DNA of 64,000 bases from AG25 sp035604455 (GTDB lineage Bacteria > Gemmatimonadota > Gemmatimonadetes > Gemmatimonadales > GWC2-71-9): the NCBI GenBank assembly GCA_035604455.1, contig DATNIM010000135.1, positions 37,180 through 101,179 of the forward strand. Direction: 5' to 3'. A program made the position numbers and the translations under genes. Below are positions 16,888 through 25,010 of this stretch, piece after piece. The notes beneath the pieces were generated by a model. The model was not told the origin of the DNA, ran no database searches, and saw nothing but the letters and a program-made list of their open reading frames with translations. How positions within the stretch are numbered: the stretch's first letter is position 1; each line of letters opens with the position of its first letter.

Positions 16888-17667
16888 CTAGAGCTCCTCC
16901 CTCACCTGGTAACGGAGGCGGCGTCGTGCAAGCCAGCGCACGCCCAGCGCATCGACCAGGGCACGCACGGCCCGATTCCGCAGGCCATACTTCGTCCGGC
17001 CGAAGCGACGGGCCCGATGCCGCACCGGGCACTCGACCACCTTCCCGCCCTGGAGCCTGATCAGGGTCGGCAGGAAGCGGTGCATGCCGTCGTACAGCGG
17101 CACGGATCGAAGGACGTCGGCGCGGAACGCCTTGAGGGAGCACCCCGTATCACGAACCGAGTCCCCCGTCAGCCCATTGCGGACCGCGTTCGCGACGCGG
17201 CTCTGCACGCGCTTCCAGACCGAATCCCGCCGCTCGAGACGGTACCCCACGACGGCGCTCGCACGCTCGGAATCAAGCGCTTCCAAGAGGATCGGGATGT
17301 CGGCCGGGTCGTTCTGCAAATCCGCGTCGAGAGTCACGATCACGCGCCCTTTGGCCGCCCGACTCCCGGCCGCCACCGCGGCCGTCTGGCCCGCGTTGGC
17401 GGCAAACGCGATGATGTGAAGCTCGGGGTAGAGCCCCTTCAAGTCCTTCAGCGTCGAGAACGACCCGTCGGTCGAACCGTCGTCCACAACCACGACCTCG
17501 TACGTGCGACCCGCGGCTTGCAGCACTGCCGCGAGTTCACCAAGCAGGGTCGCGAGGCTGTCCTCCTCGTTGTAGACCGGTATGACTACGGACAGCTCGG
17601 GGCGCCCGATTGTCCGTAACGACAGACTCTGGGGCTTCGGGGTAAGGGCGGAGGCGGAGGTGGGCAT
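16888..17667 (-). CDS. Family 2 glycosyltransferase, polyprenyl-phosphate type
   Basis: The 259-residue protein has the GT2 fold with ELSVVIPVYNEE, VVVVDDGSTDGS and the metal-binding VTLDADLQNDP, then the DPM1-like C-terminal end FGRTKYGLRNRAVRALVDAL. No long membrane domain follows, so it is a DPM1-like catalytic unit that would transfer a sugar from a nucleotide donor to a polyprenyl phosphate on the inner face of the membrane. ATG at 17667 (MPTSASAL) was chosen, as the upstream frame has no family sequence. It begins the long leftward run to serA. Confidence 0.85.
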   Translation of the reverse strand: MPTSASALTPKPQSLSLRTIGRPELSVVIPVYNEEDSLATLLGELAAVLQAAGRTYEVVVVDDGSTDGSFSTLKDLKGLYPELHIIAFAANAGQTAAVAAGSRAAKGRVIVTLDADLQNDPADIPILLEALDSERASAVVGYRLERRDSVWKRVQSRVANAVRNGLTGDSVRDTGCSLKAFRADVLRSVPLYDGMHRFLPTLIRLQGGKVVECPVRHRARRFGRTKYGLRNRAVRALVDALGVRWLARRRLRYQVREEL

Positions 17668-17767
17668 GCGGTTCCCCACGGTTGTGTCGCGGCATGCGGT
17701 AGACCTTGGGCGAGGGTCCGCCGACCTCACGCGCGGAACGTAGACGGGCGACACGCGGCTCGGCAAG

Positions 17768-17796
17768 TTGACACGCTTCGCGCCGTTTGCTAGAAA
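17768..17796 (+). promoter_or_regulatory. Strong sigma-70-type promoter of the outer-membrane protein gene
   Basis: A perfect TTGACA, a 17-base spacer and TAGAAA end 9 bases before the GTG at 17806. The predicted start of transcription is within 2-4 bases of that codon, supporting a leaderless message and the GTG start. Confidence 0.6.
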
Positions 17797-17805
17797 GCGA
17801 CCACC

Positions 17806-19032
17806 GTGCGCCACGACCCGAGGTCGTTTCGGGCGTTCCCCATGCGAACACTGCGGCTCTCGGCGCCCCGTCGCGCGTTGAATCGCAGCCGGCGCGCCGC
17901 GCTCGTGGCCCTCGCGATGGTGGTCGCGGCCGTCGTCCCGGCCTCCCTCCGCGCGCAGGGGGGCTGGCTGACCAATCTGTATCCCTACGCGTACTACAGC
18001 GGCATCGACGGCTGGTGGGGCGGAGGTCATTACGCCGTGACGAGTCCGGTTGCCGCTCCGGACCGTCCAGAGCCCTACGCCGCCGATCTGAGCCTCGATG
18101 CGAGCGGCAGCACCGCGGGGAGTTACCACTTCGTCGTCGGCGCCCGTGCCCCGGCTTACTGGCCCGGCTGGCGCGCGGCAATGACGCTCACCGCAGCGCG
18201 GGACAATCGCCTCGGTTTCTACGGGCTCGGGAACGACACGCCCTTTTCCTCGGACAGCGCCACCGCGACGGCTCCCTACTTCTACCGCGTCGCTCGGACG
18301 TATGCATCCGTGCGGGCCATCGTCGCACGCCGCATGACCGGCCCGGTACGCGTGTTCGTGAGCGCGACGGTCGAGCGCACGACGTTCCGTCCACTGGCGG
18401 GGCCGAGCGTCTTCGCGAGCGACCTGGCACGCGGGGCCGAAGGCGCGACCGGAGCGCCGTTCACTGACCGCGCGATGCAGGGCGGCATCGCATTCGACAC
18501 TCGGGACGATGAGGTCGACCCGCATAGGGGCGTCCTAGTAGAAGGAGCGTTCGGGGGCGGCACCGGCTACACCCGCACGACCGCGTTCGCGCGAGCCTAC
18601 GCACACCCGACGGCGCGGTGCGTCGTGGCTGCGCGGGTTGAGGGGCAAGACCTCGGGGGCAGCCCGCCCCTCGCGAGCGAGGTCACGATCGATGAAGGCG
18701 AGCAGGAGTTCTTGACGCTCGGCGGGTACCAGTCCCTCCGTGGCTACGACGACGCGCGGTTTCTCGGCACCGGGGCGTTGCTCGGCGGCCTCGAGGTACG
18801 TTACGCCGTCGTCCGGGCGCCGAGCGTCCTCGAGCTGAAGATTGTCGCTTTCTATGACGCGGGTCGTGTTTTTGGCCCGGGCGAGGGGTGGCGGCTTACG
18901 ACCGCCGAGCTCCACCACGCAGCAGGCGGCGAGCTCGCGCTCCGGTTCCTCCGCAGGACGCTCGTCATCGCGGGCGTCGGGGCCGGCGCCGATGGGGCGC
19001 TGTTCTTGTTCGGCACGCAGTGGAGCTTCTGA
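17806..19032 (+). CDS. Omp85/surface-antigen-type outer-membrane beta-barrel
   Basis: The 408-residue protein has a signal sequence ending near ASLRAQGG, a beta-rich body, and the diagnostic Omp85 barrel motif GGYQSLRGYDDARFLG (about residue 310) followed by LEVRY. It ends in Phe (QWSF), the usual outer-membrane assembly signal. POTRA repeats are absent, so it is a barrel-only member of the bacterial surface antigen family rather than BamA or TamA. The start is either GTG 17806, supported by the promoter spacing, or ATG 17842, which gives a more usual 38-residue signal peptide. A substrate or partner cannot be told. Confidence 0.8.
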   Translation: MRHDPRSFRAFPMRTLRLSAPRRALNRSRRAALVALAMVVAAVVPASLRAQGGWLTNLYPYAYYSGIDGWWGGGHYAVTSPVAAPDRPEPYAADLSLDASGSTAGSYHFVVGARAPAYWPGWRAAMTLTAARDNRLGFYGLGNDTPFSSDSATATAPYFYRVARTYASVRAIVARRMTGPVRVFVSATVERTTFRPLAGPSVFASDLARGAEGATGAPFTDRAMQGGIAFDTRDDEVDPHRGVLVEGAFGGGTGYTRTTAFARAYAHPTARCVVAARVEGQDLGGSPPLASEVTIDEGEQEFLTLGGYQSLRGYDDARFLGTGALLGGLEVRYAVVRAPSVLELKIVAFYDAGRVFGPGEGWRLTTAELHHAAGGELALRFLRRTLVIAGVGAGADGALFLFGTQWSF

Positions 19033-19104
19033 CGGCGCCCCGCGCGTCCCTCCGACGGCGCCGGCTGTGGGCGGCGCCATCAGGGCGCGTTAGATTCGCG
19101 GACC

Positions 19105-19719
19105 ATGGCGCACGCCTCATTTACGCACCAGCGCCTCGCGCGCGCGGCGCTGGAACTGTTCACTACCCAGGGCTACCACCCCACCACGACACCCCAGATC
19201 GCGAAGCGCGCGGGTGTTGCCGAAGGAACGATCTACCGGCACTTCCCGAGCAAGCGGGCGCTGCTGAACGACCTCTACCGAGGCGCCGCTCGGTGGGCCG
19301 CGAAGCTCGCCAAAGAAGCCGCAGCGAAGGGTGGGCCGCCCCGGCGCGTGCTCGCAGACTTGGGGCGCGACCTCGTCGCGGGCGCCGCGCGCGAGCCGGC
19401 AGTGGTCCGGCTGTTCTTCTTGCAGGCGCATGGCGTCGACGTGGACGAGGAGAGCCGGCACGCCGGTCGCGAGTTCCGAGGCGCGCTGGAAACCCTGGTC
19501 GCGCAAGGGAAAGCGGATGGCTCCGTCAAACCGGGCGCGGCGGAGCTCTGGGCGACGATCTGGCTTGGAGTGGTGGGCCTGGCGTTGGACCGAGTGGCGG
19601 CCCGGGATTGGGCGCCCGATCACGCGAATGTCGCGACGACGCTCGAGGCTGCGTGGGACGCGATCGCGATCGCGAGCCCGAGCTCAGCCGCTGCGGTCAG
19701 CCCGCCCGGCGCAGCGTAA
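19105..19719 (+). CDS. TetR-family transcriptional regulator
   Basis: The 204-residue protein begins with a TetR DNA-binding domain: LARAALELFTTQGYHPTTTPQIAKRAGVAEGTIYRHFPSK, where the second half is the helix-turn-helix. The C-terminal ligand domain (about residues 60-195) is helical and unclassified. TTAGAT lies 9 bases before the ATG, suggesting a leaderless message. It ends 23 bases inside the convergent metallophosphoesterase gene. Likely targets are unknown; the adjacent outer-membrane protein gene is a candidate by position only. Confidence 0.88.
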   Translation: MAHASFTHQRLARAALELFTTQGYHPTTTPQIAKRAGVAEGTIYRHFPSKRALLNDLYRGAARWAAKLAKEAAAKGGPPRRVLADLGRDLVAGAAREPAVVRLFFLQAHGVDVDEESRHAGREFRGALETLVAQGKADGSVKPGAAELWATIWLGVVGLALDRVAARDWAPDHANVATTLEAAWDAIAIASPSSAAAVSPPGAA

Positions 19720-20926
19720 AGAGCTCGATCTCGGGAGGTACGAACACGCGAATCGGCACGCCCACCACCCCGATGCCCCGGCTCACGTACAGTTGGCTAT
19801 CGCCCCGCCGGAACAGTCCCATCACGTACTTCGTAATCAGCTGCCCCGCCGACCATCCCAGGACGGGCAGATAGAATTGGCCGCCGTGAATGTGCCCGGC
19901 GAGCGTGAGGGGGATGCCGCGCGGCGCGGCCGAATCCCAGGCGCCGGGACGATGCGCGAGCAGGATCTTGAACGCTTCGGGGGGCGCAGCGCGCAGCGCG
20001 AGATCCACGTATCCGGGCTGCGGATCGTCCGCGCGCCAGTTCTCGGGATCGTCGATCCCAAGGAGGCCGAGCGTGGCACCCCCGCGTTCGACGACGTGGC
20101 ATCCGTTTCGCACCAGCACGTGACCGGCGTCCCGCACCCCGCGCACCACGGCGTCCACGCCCGTGTAGTGATCGTGGTTGCCCAGCACCGTGACGCAACC
20201 GAGTGGGGCCGACAGATCGCGAAAGGTGCGCACGTAGGCCGGGATGTAGCTCGGGGAGATGTCGATCATGTCACCCGTCTCCACGATCAGGTCGGGGCGG
20301 AGCGCGTTGGCCTGCTCGACGATGGCGCGCATCTTGTCCTCCCCCATGTGCACCCCGGCGTGGAGGTCGGAGAGGTGGAGGACCGTTAGACCGTCCAGCG
20401 CGATCGGCAGCCCCGCGAGACTGAGCGTACGGAGCGTGACGAGCGGCATCCGGTAGGCGCTCCAGATGCCGTAGGTCGACACGGCCGCTCCGGCGCCAGC
20501 GTACGCGTAGGTGGCCCGCGCGAGAAACTGGCGGCGCGAGAGCTGCATGGGCTGGGCGTGGGACAGCTCGAAGGCAACGAGCGGATCGACACGACCGTGG
20601 TGCCACCGTTCGATCCAGCCCACGATCCAGAGAAGGGCTTTGACCCCGAGATACAGCACAACCAAGCCGCAGAACACCCAGCCCAGCATTTGCCAAGCGA
20701 CCCAGGGACCCGTGTAGGGGATCCGCGCGATGCCCCAGATCGTGCCGAACAGGAGGCGGTGCGCGACGAAGAGCCACGGGAGGTTAAAGACCGCGAAGGT
20801 CCCCACGAGCAGCGATCGCACGAGGAGCGCTCGGCGGGGGTACCGGGGGTCAGGCAGGCGCTCATTGAGGTAGAGGTAGAGCAGGATCTGCGGCGCCATG
20901 AAGAGCAGCAAATAGATTAGGCGCAT
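19697..20926 (-). CDS. Membrane-anchored calcineurin-like metallophosphoesterase
   Basis: About 409 residues: four membrane segments in the first ~130 (MRLIYLLLFMAPQILLYLYL and following), then an internal twin-arginine-like motif SRRQFLARATYAYAGAG, then the phosphoesterase domain with all metal motifs: VLHLSDLHAG, ETGDMID, GNHDHYTG and AGHIHGGQ. This matches the YkuE/YaeI group acting on envelope phospholipid-type substrates. The catalytic domain should face the periplasm. Its ATG (20924-20926) overlaps the ATG of the divergent S41-like gene. Confidence 0.88.
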   Translation of the reverse strand: MRLIYLLLFMAPQILLYLYLNERLPDPRYPRRALLVRSLLVGTFAVFNLPWLFVAHRLLFGTIWGIARIPYTGPWVAWQMLGWVFCGLVVLYLGVKALLWIVGWIERWHHGRVDPLVAFELSHAQPMQLSRRQFLARATYAYAGAGAAVSTYGIWSAYRMPLVTLRTLSLAGLPIALDGLTVLHLSDLHAGVHMGEDKMRAIVEQANALRPDLIVETGDMIDISPSYIPAYVRTFRDLSAPLGCVTVLGNHDHYTGVDAVVRGVRDAGHVLVRNGCHVVERGGATLGLLGIDDPENWRADDPQPGYVDLALRAAPPEAFKILLAHRPGAWDSAAPRGIPLTLAGHIHGGQFYLPVLGWSAGQLITKYVMGLFRRGDSQLYVSRGIGVVGVPIRVFVPPEIELFTLRRAG

Positions 20927-22223
20927 GTGCACTCGTACCCTCGCCGCGCTGGCGATGTTCGTCGTATGCTTGAGCGCACCGGCCACTGCCCAGCGTCTCT
21001 CATCGGCAGACCGGACGGCCCTGGTCGCCGAGCTGTGGAGCGTTCAGCGCACGACTTCGGCCGCGGCGTGGCGGGCCCACGTGGACTGGGACGCGGCGCT
21101 GGCCGATGGACTGCGCGCGGCGGCGCCCCCACAAAGCGATCTCCACTTCCTTCGCGTCCTCCGACAGATCCTCGCGCTGTTGGGCGACGGTCAAGCCGAG
21201 ATCGTGCCTCCGCCCTGGCTCCGCGCCCGGCTCGCGCGCCCGCCGCTCCTGCTCGGAAGCGTCGAGCGCCGGCCCTTCCTGCTCGACTACGGCGACAACG
21301 CCGAACTGCGGGTCGCTCACCCCGACCGTCTGTCGGAGATCCTGGCCGTCCAGGGCGTTCCCGTCGAGGACTGGATCCGCGACTCGGTCCTCCCAGGCGT
21401 GGGCGGTGCGACCGCTGCGGCGCGGTGGTCACGGGCGGTGAGCGTCATGCTCGAAGGGGAGAAGGGGACGGCCGTGCACCTTCTTCTGCAACGCCCTGAC
21501 GGCGAGCGTCGCGGAATCAGCGTGACTCGCACCGTCTCCGCCGACCATTGGCCGTTTGTGCCTCCGCCGGTGACCGTGGAGTCGCTCCCCGGCGGGATAG
21601 CGGTCGTGCACGTGCACACGCTGGCCGACGCGGACGTGATCGATCGCTTCGAGCGTGCGCTCTCCGGCATGACCGGCGAGCGGGCGCTCGTCCTCGACCT
21701 TCGGGACGTGAGCGACGGACGCCCCGACAATGCCTACGGCATCGTCGCGAGACTCACGCCGGAGCCCATCCCGGCGCCGCGGCGCCGCATGCCCATGTAC
21801 CGGCCAGCCTTCGGCCTCCTGGAACGCCCGGAGTCGGCCGCCACGTGGGCCTGGCTTCCTCCGGACACCATCAAACCGAGGGGCGAGCACGGGTCCTTCA
21901 CCGGACCGCTCGCCGTGCTCGCCTCGTCGACCACCGCAGGAGCGGCCGAGGACCTGCTCGCCGTGATCCGCGGGACCGGGCGAGGCGTGATCGTGGGCGC
22001 GCAATCGGCCGGCAGTCCCGGGGAGGGGCTCAGCGTGTCGCTCGGGAGCGGTTGGTCGGCCGAACTGTCCGTCCTGGGAGACGCGCTGCCCGATGGAACC
22101 CCCTTCGCCGGGACGGGCCTCACGCCCGATTTGCCCGTTACGCAGTCGGTCGAAGATTTCCTCTCCGGGCGAGACGTGGTGCTGGAGCGTGCCCAAGCCT
22201 ACCTGGCGGCCGGTGGCCAGTAG
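20925..22223 (+). CDS. S41 (C-terminal-processing-like) peptidase homologue lacking the catalytic serine
   Basis: The 432-residue secreted protein (signal peptide MCTRTLAALAMFVVCLSAPATA) has the S41 core: a PDZ-like segment around ILAVQGVPVEDW, strand GERALVLDLRDVSDG, and the typical tail GTGLTPDLPVTQSVEDFL. At the place of the serine nucleophile (usual S-A-A-E after Thr-Ala) the sequence reads T-A-G-A-A-E, with Gly339 (codon 21939-21941). Without that serine it is probably not a protease by the normal mechanism; it may bind peptides or regulate. TAGATT lies 6 bases upstream of the ATG, so the message is probably leaderless. Confidence 0.78.
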   Translation: MCTRTLAALAMFVVCLSAPATAQRLSSADRTALVAELWSVQRTTSAAAWRAHVDWDAALADGLRAAAPPQSDLHFLRVLRQILALLGDGQAEIVPPPWLRARLARPPLLLGSVERRPFLLDYGDNAELRVAHPDRLSEILAVQGVPVEDWIRDSVLPGVGGATAAARWSRAVSVMLEGEKGTAVHLLLQRPDGERRGISVTRTVSADHWPFVPPPVTVESLPGGIAVVHVHTLADADVIDRFERALSGMTGERALVLDLRDVSDGRPDNAYGIVARLTPEPIPAPRRRMPMYRPAFGLLERPESAATWAWLPPDTIKPRGEHGSFTGPLAVLASSTTAGAAEDLLAVIRGTGRGVIVGAQSAGSPGEGLSVSLGSGWSAELSVLGDALPDGTPFAGTGLTPDLPVTQSVEDFLSGRDVVLERAQAYLAAGGQ

Positions 22224-22264
22224 CGGGCGAGCGCGCGCCGCTGGGCGTGCGCCGTGGTGCCAGG

Positions 22265-23935
22265 TCATGGGCCGTTCGACTCGCTCGTAAGAAGCAGCTC
22301 GTGATCGGGATCCAGCTCCAAGGCGGTTGGGACAAACGGGAGGTCGAACGACGCTCTCACGTCGGGGGAGAGCACCGGCATCCGTCGCCGCGCCCGAACC
22401 CCGCCCGGACCGACGAAGTCGAGCGATAGATCGGGAAGTCGAAAGACGCCCCAGCTCGCTGGCTGCACCTCTTCGAGCACGAGGCTCGCACGAGAAGACG
22501 TCGAGTCGCGCGTCGCCTGCCAACGGCACCGGAGCTTGGGATAGCCGGGTTGGTCGAGCCATTGATCGAAGAACCAACCCAGCGGCCGGCCCGCCGCACG
22601 CTCCATCACCGTCTGCAAGTCGCGGGACACCGCGGTGGAATCGCGAAAGGCCCGGTAATAGGCTCTGATCCCGCTCCAAAACGCGCTGTCGCCGACTGTC
22701 GCGCGGAGCATGGCGAGCACCCAAGCCCCCTTTTCATAGTTGTTCGCGTTCAGCAGGCGCAGCGGGTCGTGTTCCGCCGTGTCCACAATCGGGCGGCCGA
22801 CGACCGGCGACCGGAAATAGCGGTCGGCATCCGCGCGGAGGCCCGTCGCGAGAAGGGAGTCGCCGTGCAGCGCGGCGCCCACGACCAGATCGAAGTAGGT
22901 GGCGAACCCTTCGGACAACCAGAGATCGTGCCAGTCGCGCTCGGTCACGGCGTCGCCGAACCACTGATGGGCGGTCTCATGACGGACGACTGCTTCCGTC
23001 ATGCGTCGCTCGCTCCACGCCCCCTCATCGTAAAAGATGGCACTGGCGTTCTCCATGCCGCCGAAGCGTGTGGCCGATTCGACGTGCGCGAGCTTCTCGT
23101 AGGGAAACGGCCCGACCAGGCGCTCGAGGACCTCGACAATCTCGGTGGCTTGGCGGAACGGACCGGAATCCGCGAACTCCGAGTCCTCGGGGTAAGCCCA
23201 AACTTCGACGGGGACAGTATCGCGACCCAAGACGGCGGGACGATGCTGGCTCACCGTGAACCGGGCCGCGCCGATGACCATCGTGTAGGGTGGCACGGGA
23301 CGGCTTTCGAGCCAGGCTGCGCCCCCCGTGCCGGCCGGTTGGGGAGCGCCGTTCGCCACGACCCGCCAACCTGCGGGAGCGCGGACGTCGAACGCGACGG
23401 TGGCCTTCGCCGCGGGGCGGTCAGCGCTCGGCAACCAGTAGCGCGCCCGCTCGGGCCAGTTGTCGGCGAACACCGCGCGACGCCCGTGCACGTCGACACC
23501 GATCAACAGCCCGTCCCGCGGCGCACCGTGGTAGCGAACCTCGACGACGTCCGACTCAACCGCTCCGCGAACGCTGGGCAGAGACACCCTGAGCACGCGC
23601 CCGTCGTAGGCGAAGGAGGCCGGCGCCCACGCGTCGGGCTCGGGCATCGCCGAACCCGTGTCGCGCGCCCAGTGGACCCCGTCCACGGCCAGGCCGACAA
23701 GGTCGAGAACGAGCGTCTGGTCGTTCGGTGTCCGGACCAATGCGACGCGGGCGCTCGCGGTGATGGTGTCGCCGCTCGAGGGCAGGGTAAGCGTGACCCG
23801 GTACCCTGTGACCCGGGGATCAACGCCCTGCGCTTGGACGAGGGAGCTCAGGAGGAGGAGCGCACCGGCCCAGTAGCGCCACGACGGAGCCGAAGGGACG
23901 CACGGCGTTCGTCGCCCGGTGGAGCGCGACGGCAC
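22265..23935 (-). CDS. M1-family zinc aminopeptidase, secreted
   Basis: The 556-residue protein has a signal peptide (about residues 1-36, ending SLVQAQG), an N-terminal beta-saddle domain, and the M1 catalytic domain: GGMEN at 292-296 (exopeptidase motif, usually GAMEN), the zinc site HETAH at 319-323 and the third ligand Glu342 in LSEGFATYFD. It lacks the large C-terminal ERAP-like helical domain, so it is a short M1 form. It likely trims N-terminal residues of peptides in the periplasm. It is the last gene of the gyrA run, 4 bases after the kinase gene. Confidence 0.92.
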   Translation of the reverse strand: MPSRSTGRRTPCVPSAPSWRYWAGALLLLSSLVQAQGVDPRVTGYRVTLTLPSSGDTITASARVALVRTPNDQTLVLDLVGLAVDGVHWARDTGSAMPEPDAWAPASFAYDGRVLRVSLPSVRGAVESDVVEVRYHGAPRDGLLIGVDVHGRRAVFADNWPERARYWLPSADRPAAKATVAFDVRAPAGWRVVANGAPQPAGTGGAAWLESRPVPPYTMVIGAARFTVSQHRPAVLGRDTVPVEVWAYPEDSEFADSGPFRQATEIVEVLERLVGPFPYEKLAHVESATRFGGMENASAIFYDEGAWSERRMTEAVVRHETAHQWFGDAVTERDWHDLWLSEGFATYFDLVVGAALHGDSLLATGLRADADRYFRSPVVGRPIVDTAEHDPLRLLNANNYEKGAWVLAMLRATVGDSAFWSGIRAYYRAFRDSTAVSRDLQTVMERAAGRPLGWFFDQWLDQPGYPKLRCRWQATRDSTSSRASLVLEEVQPASWGVFRLPDLSLDFVGPGGVRARRRMPVLSPDVRASFDLPFVPTALELDPDHELLLTSESNGP

Positions 23936-23939
23936 GCGC

Positions 23940-25010
23940 CTACGAGAGCTTCTCTTTGAGCTTGCCGAGGATGCCGCCTGATGCCGGAGCGCTCAGCGCT
24001 TCGGCGAACTCGAGCGTTGTCGCGAAGCGAGCCTCGGGCGAGGTCGCCATGGCCCGAGCGAGCGCCTTTTCGAGCGTGACGGGGAGGTCGGGCCGGAGCT
24101 GCCGCAGGGGCACCGGCTCGCCCCGCAACCGCGCGATCATCATTTCCTGGGCGTTTCGGCCCTGGAAGGGGAGCTTGCCCGTGAACATCTCGAAGGCGAC
24201 GATCCCGAGCGCATAGATATCCGAGCGGGCATCCAAGGCCTTGCCGCGGATCTGCTCGGGACTCATGAACTCGGGCGTGCCGAGAATGATGCCCGTTGCG
24301 GTGAGTTTGGCGATCGCCGGGTCCGCCCGACGCTCCTTGGCGAGCCCGAAGTCGAGCACCACCGCGCGCTCTCCGCCTCCGGGCTCCCGCACGAGCATGA
24401 TGTTCTCGGGCTTAAGGTCGCGATGCACGATCTGCAATTCGTGGGCATGGTGGAGCCCGGCGCACACCTGGCGCAGCACCTCGAGCCCCACCTCGAGATC
24501 CATCGGACCGGCCTTGACCTCGCGGTCTGAGAGGAGCTCGCCTTCGAGGAACGGCATGACCAGGTAGATCAGGCCGTCCTCCGATTCTCCGAGCCGCATG
24601 ATCCGACACGCGTTCGGGTGATCGAGGCGCATGGCGAGACCCGCTTCGCGGCGCAGGCGCTCAACCGAGCTGCGGTCGCTCGCGAGCTTCGGCGACAGCA
24701 CCTTGATCGCCACTTGGTGCCCCGTCGCCACCTCCTTGGCGAGATACACAAACGACATGCCGCCCTCGCCGAGCTTCTTCACGACCTGGTAGCGCGTGTC
24801 GAGGATTTGACCAGAGAGACTCGACGCGCGTTCGAGCGAACGCGGGGACCCAGGGGGGAGCCGGACTGCCGTAGCGCTGCCGCTCGAAGGCGGAGCAGGC
24901 GGCGTCGGCGCTTTCGCCTGCACCTCGACCAGGAGACTCCCGTCCTTCGGGCAAAAGCGGGCCGTGTCGCCGTACATCGAGCCACAGCGGGGACAGCGGC
25001 GCGGGCTCAC
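23940..25010 (-). CDS. Hanks-type Ser/Thr protein kinase with N-terminal zinc ribbon
   Basis: The 356-residue kinase begins with a zinc ribbon (CPRCG at 6-10, CPKDG at 20-24), a Pro-rich linker and a kinase domain from about residue 70: Gly-rich loop GEGGMSFVY at 81-89, Lys103 in AIKVL, HRDLKPEN at 196-203, DFG at 220-222 and the SPEQ activation-segment motif. No membrane segment or PASTA repeat is present, so it is a soluble kinase. It starts with GTG overlapping the stop of the GGDEF gene (GTGA). Coupling to a cyclic-di-GMP enzyme suggests a shared signalling role. Confidence 0.93.
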   Translation of the reverse strand: MSPRRCPRCGSMYGDTARFCPKDGSLLVEVQAKAPTPPAPPSSGSATAVRLPPGSPRSLERASSLSGQILDTRYQVVKKLGEGGMSFVYLAKEVATGHQVAIKVLSPKLASDRSSVERLRREAGLAMRLDHPNACRIMRLGESEDGLIYLVMPFLEGELLSDREVKAGPMDLEVGLEVLRQVCAGLHHAHELQIVHRDLKPENIMLVREPGGGERAVVLDFGLAKERRADPAIAKLTATGIILGTPEFMSPEQIRGKALDARSDIYALGIVAFEMFTGKLPFQGRNAQEMMIARLRGEPVPLRQLRPDLPVTLEKALARAMATSPEARFATTLEFAEALSAPASGGILGKLKEKLS

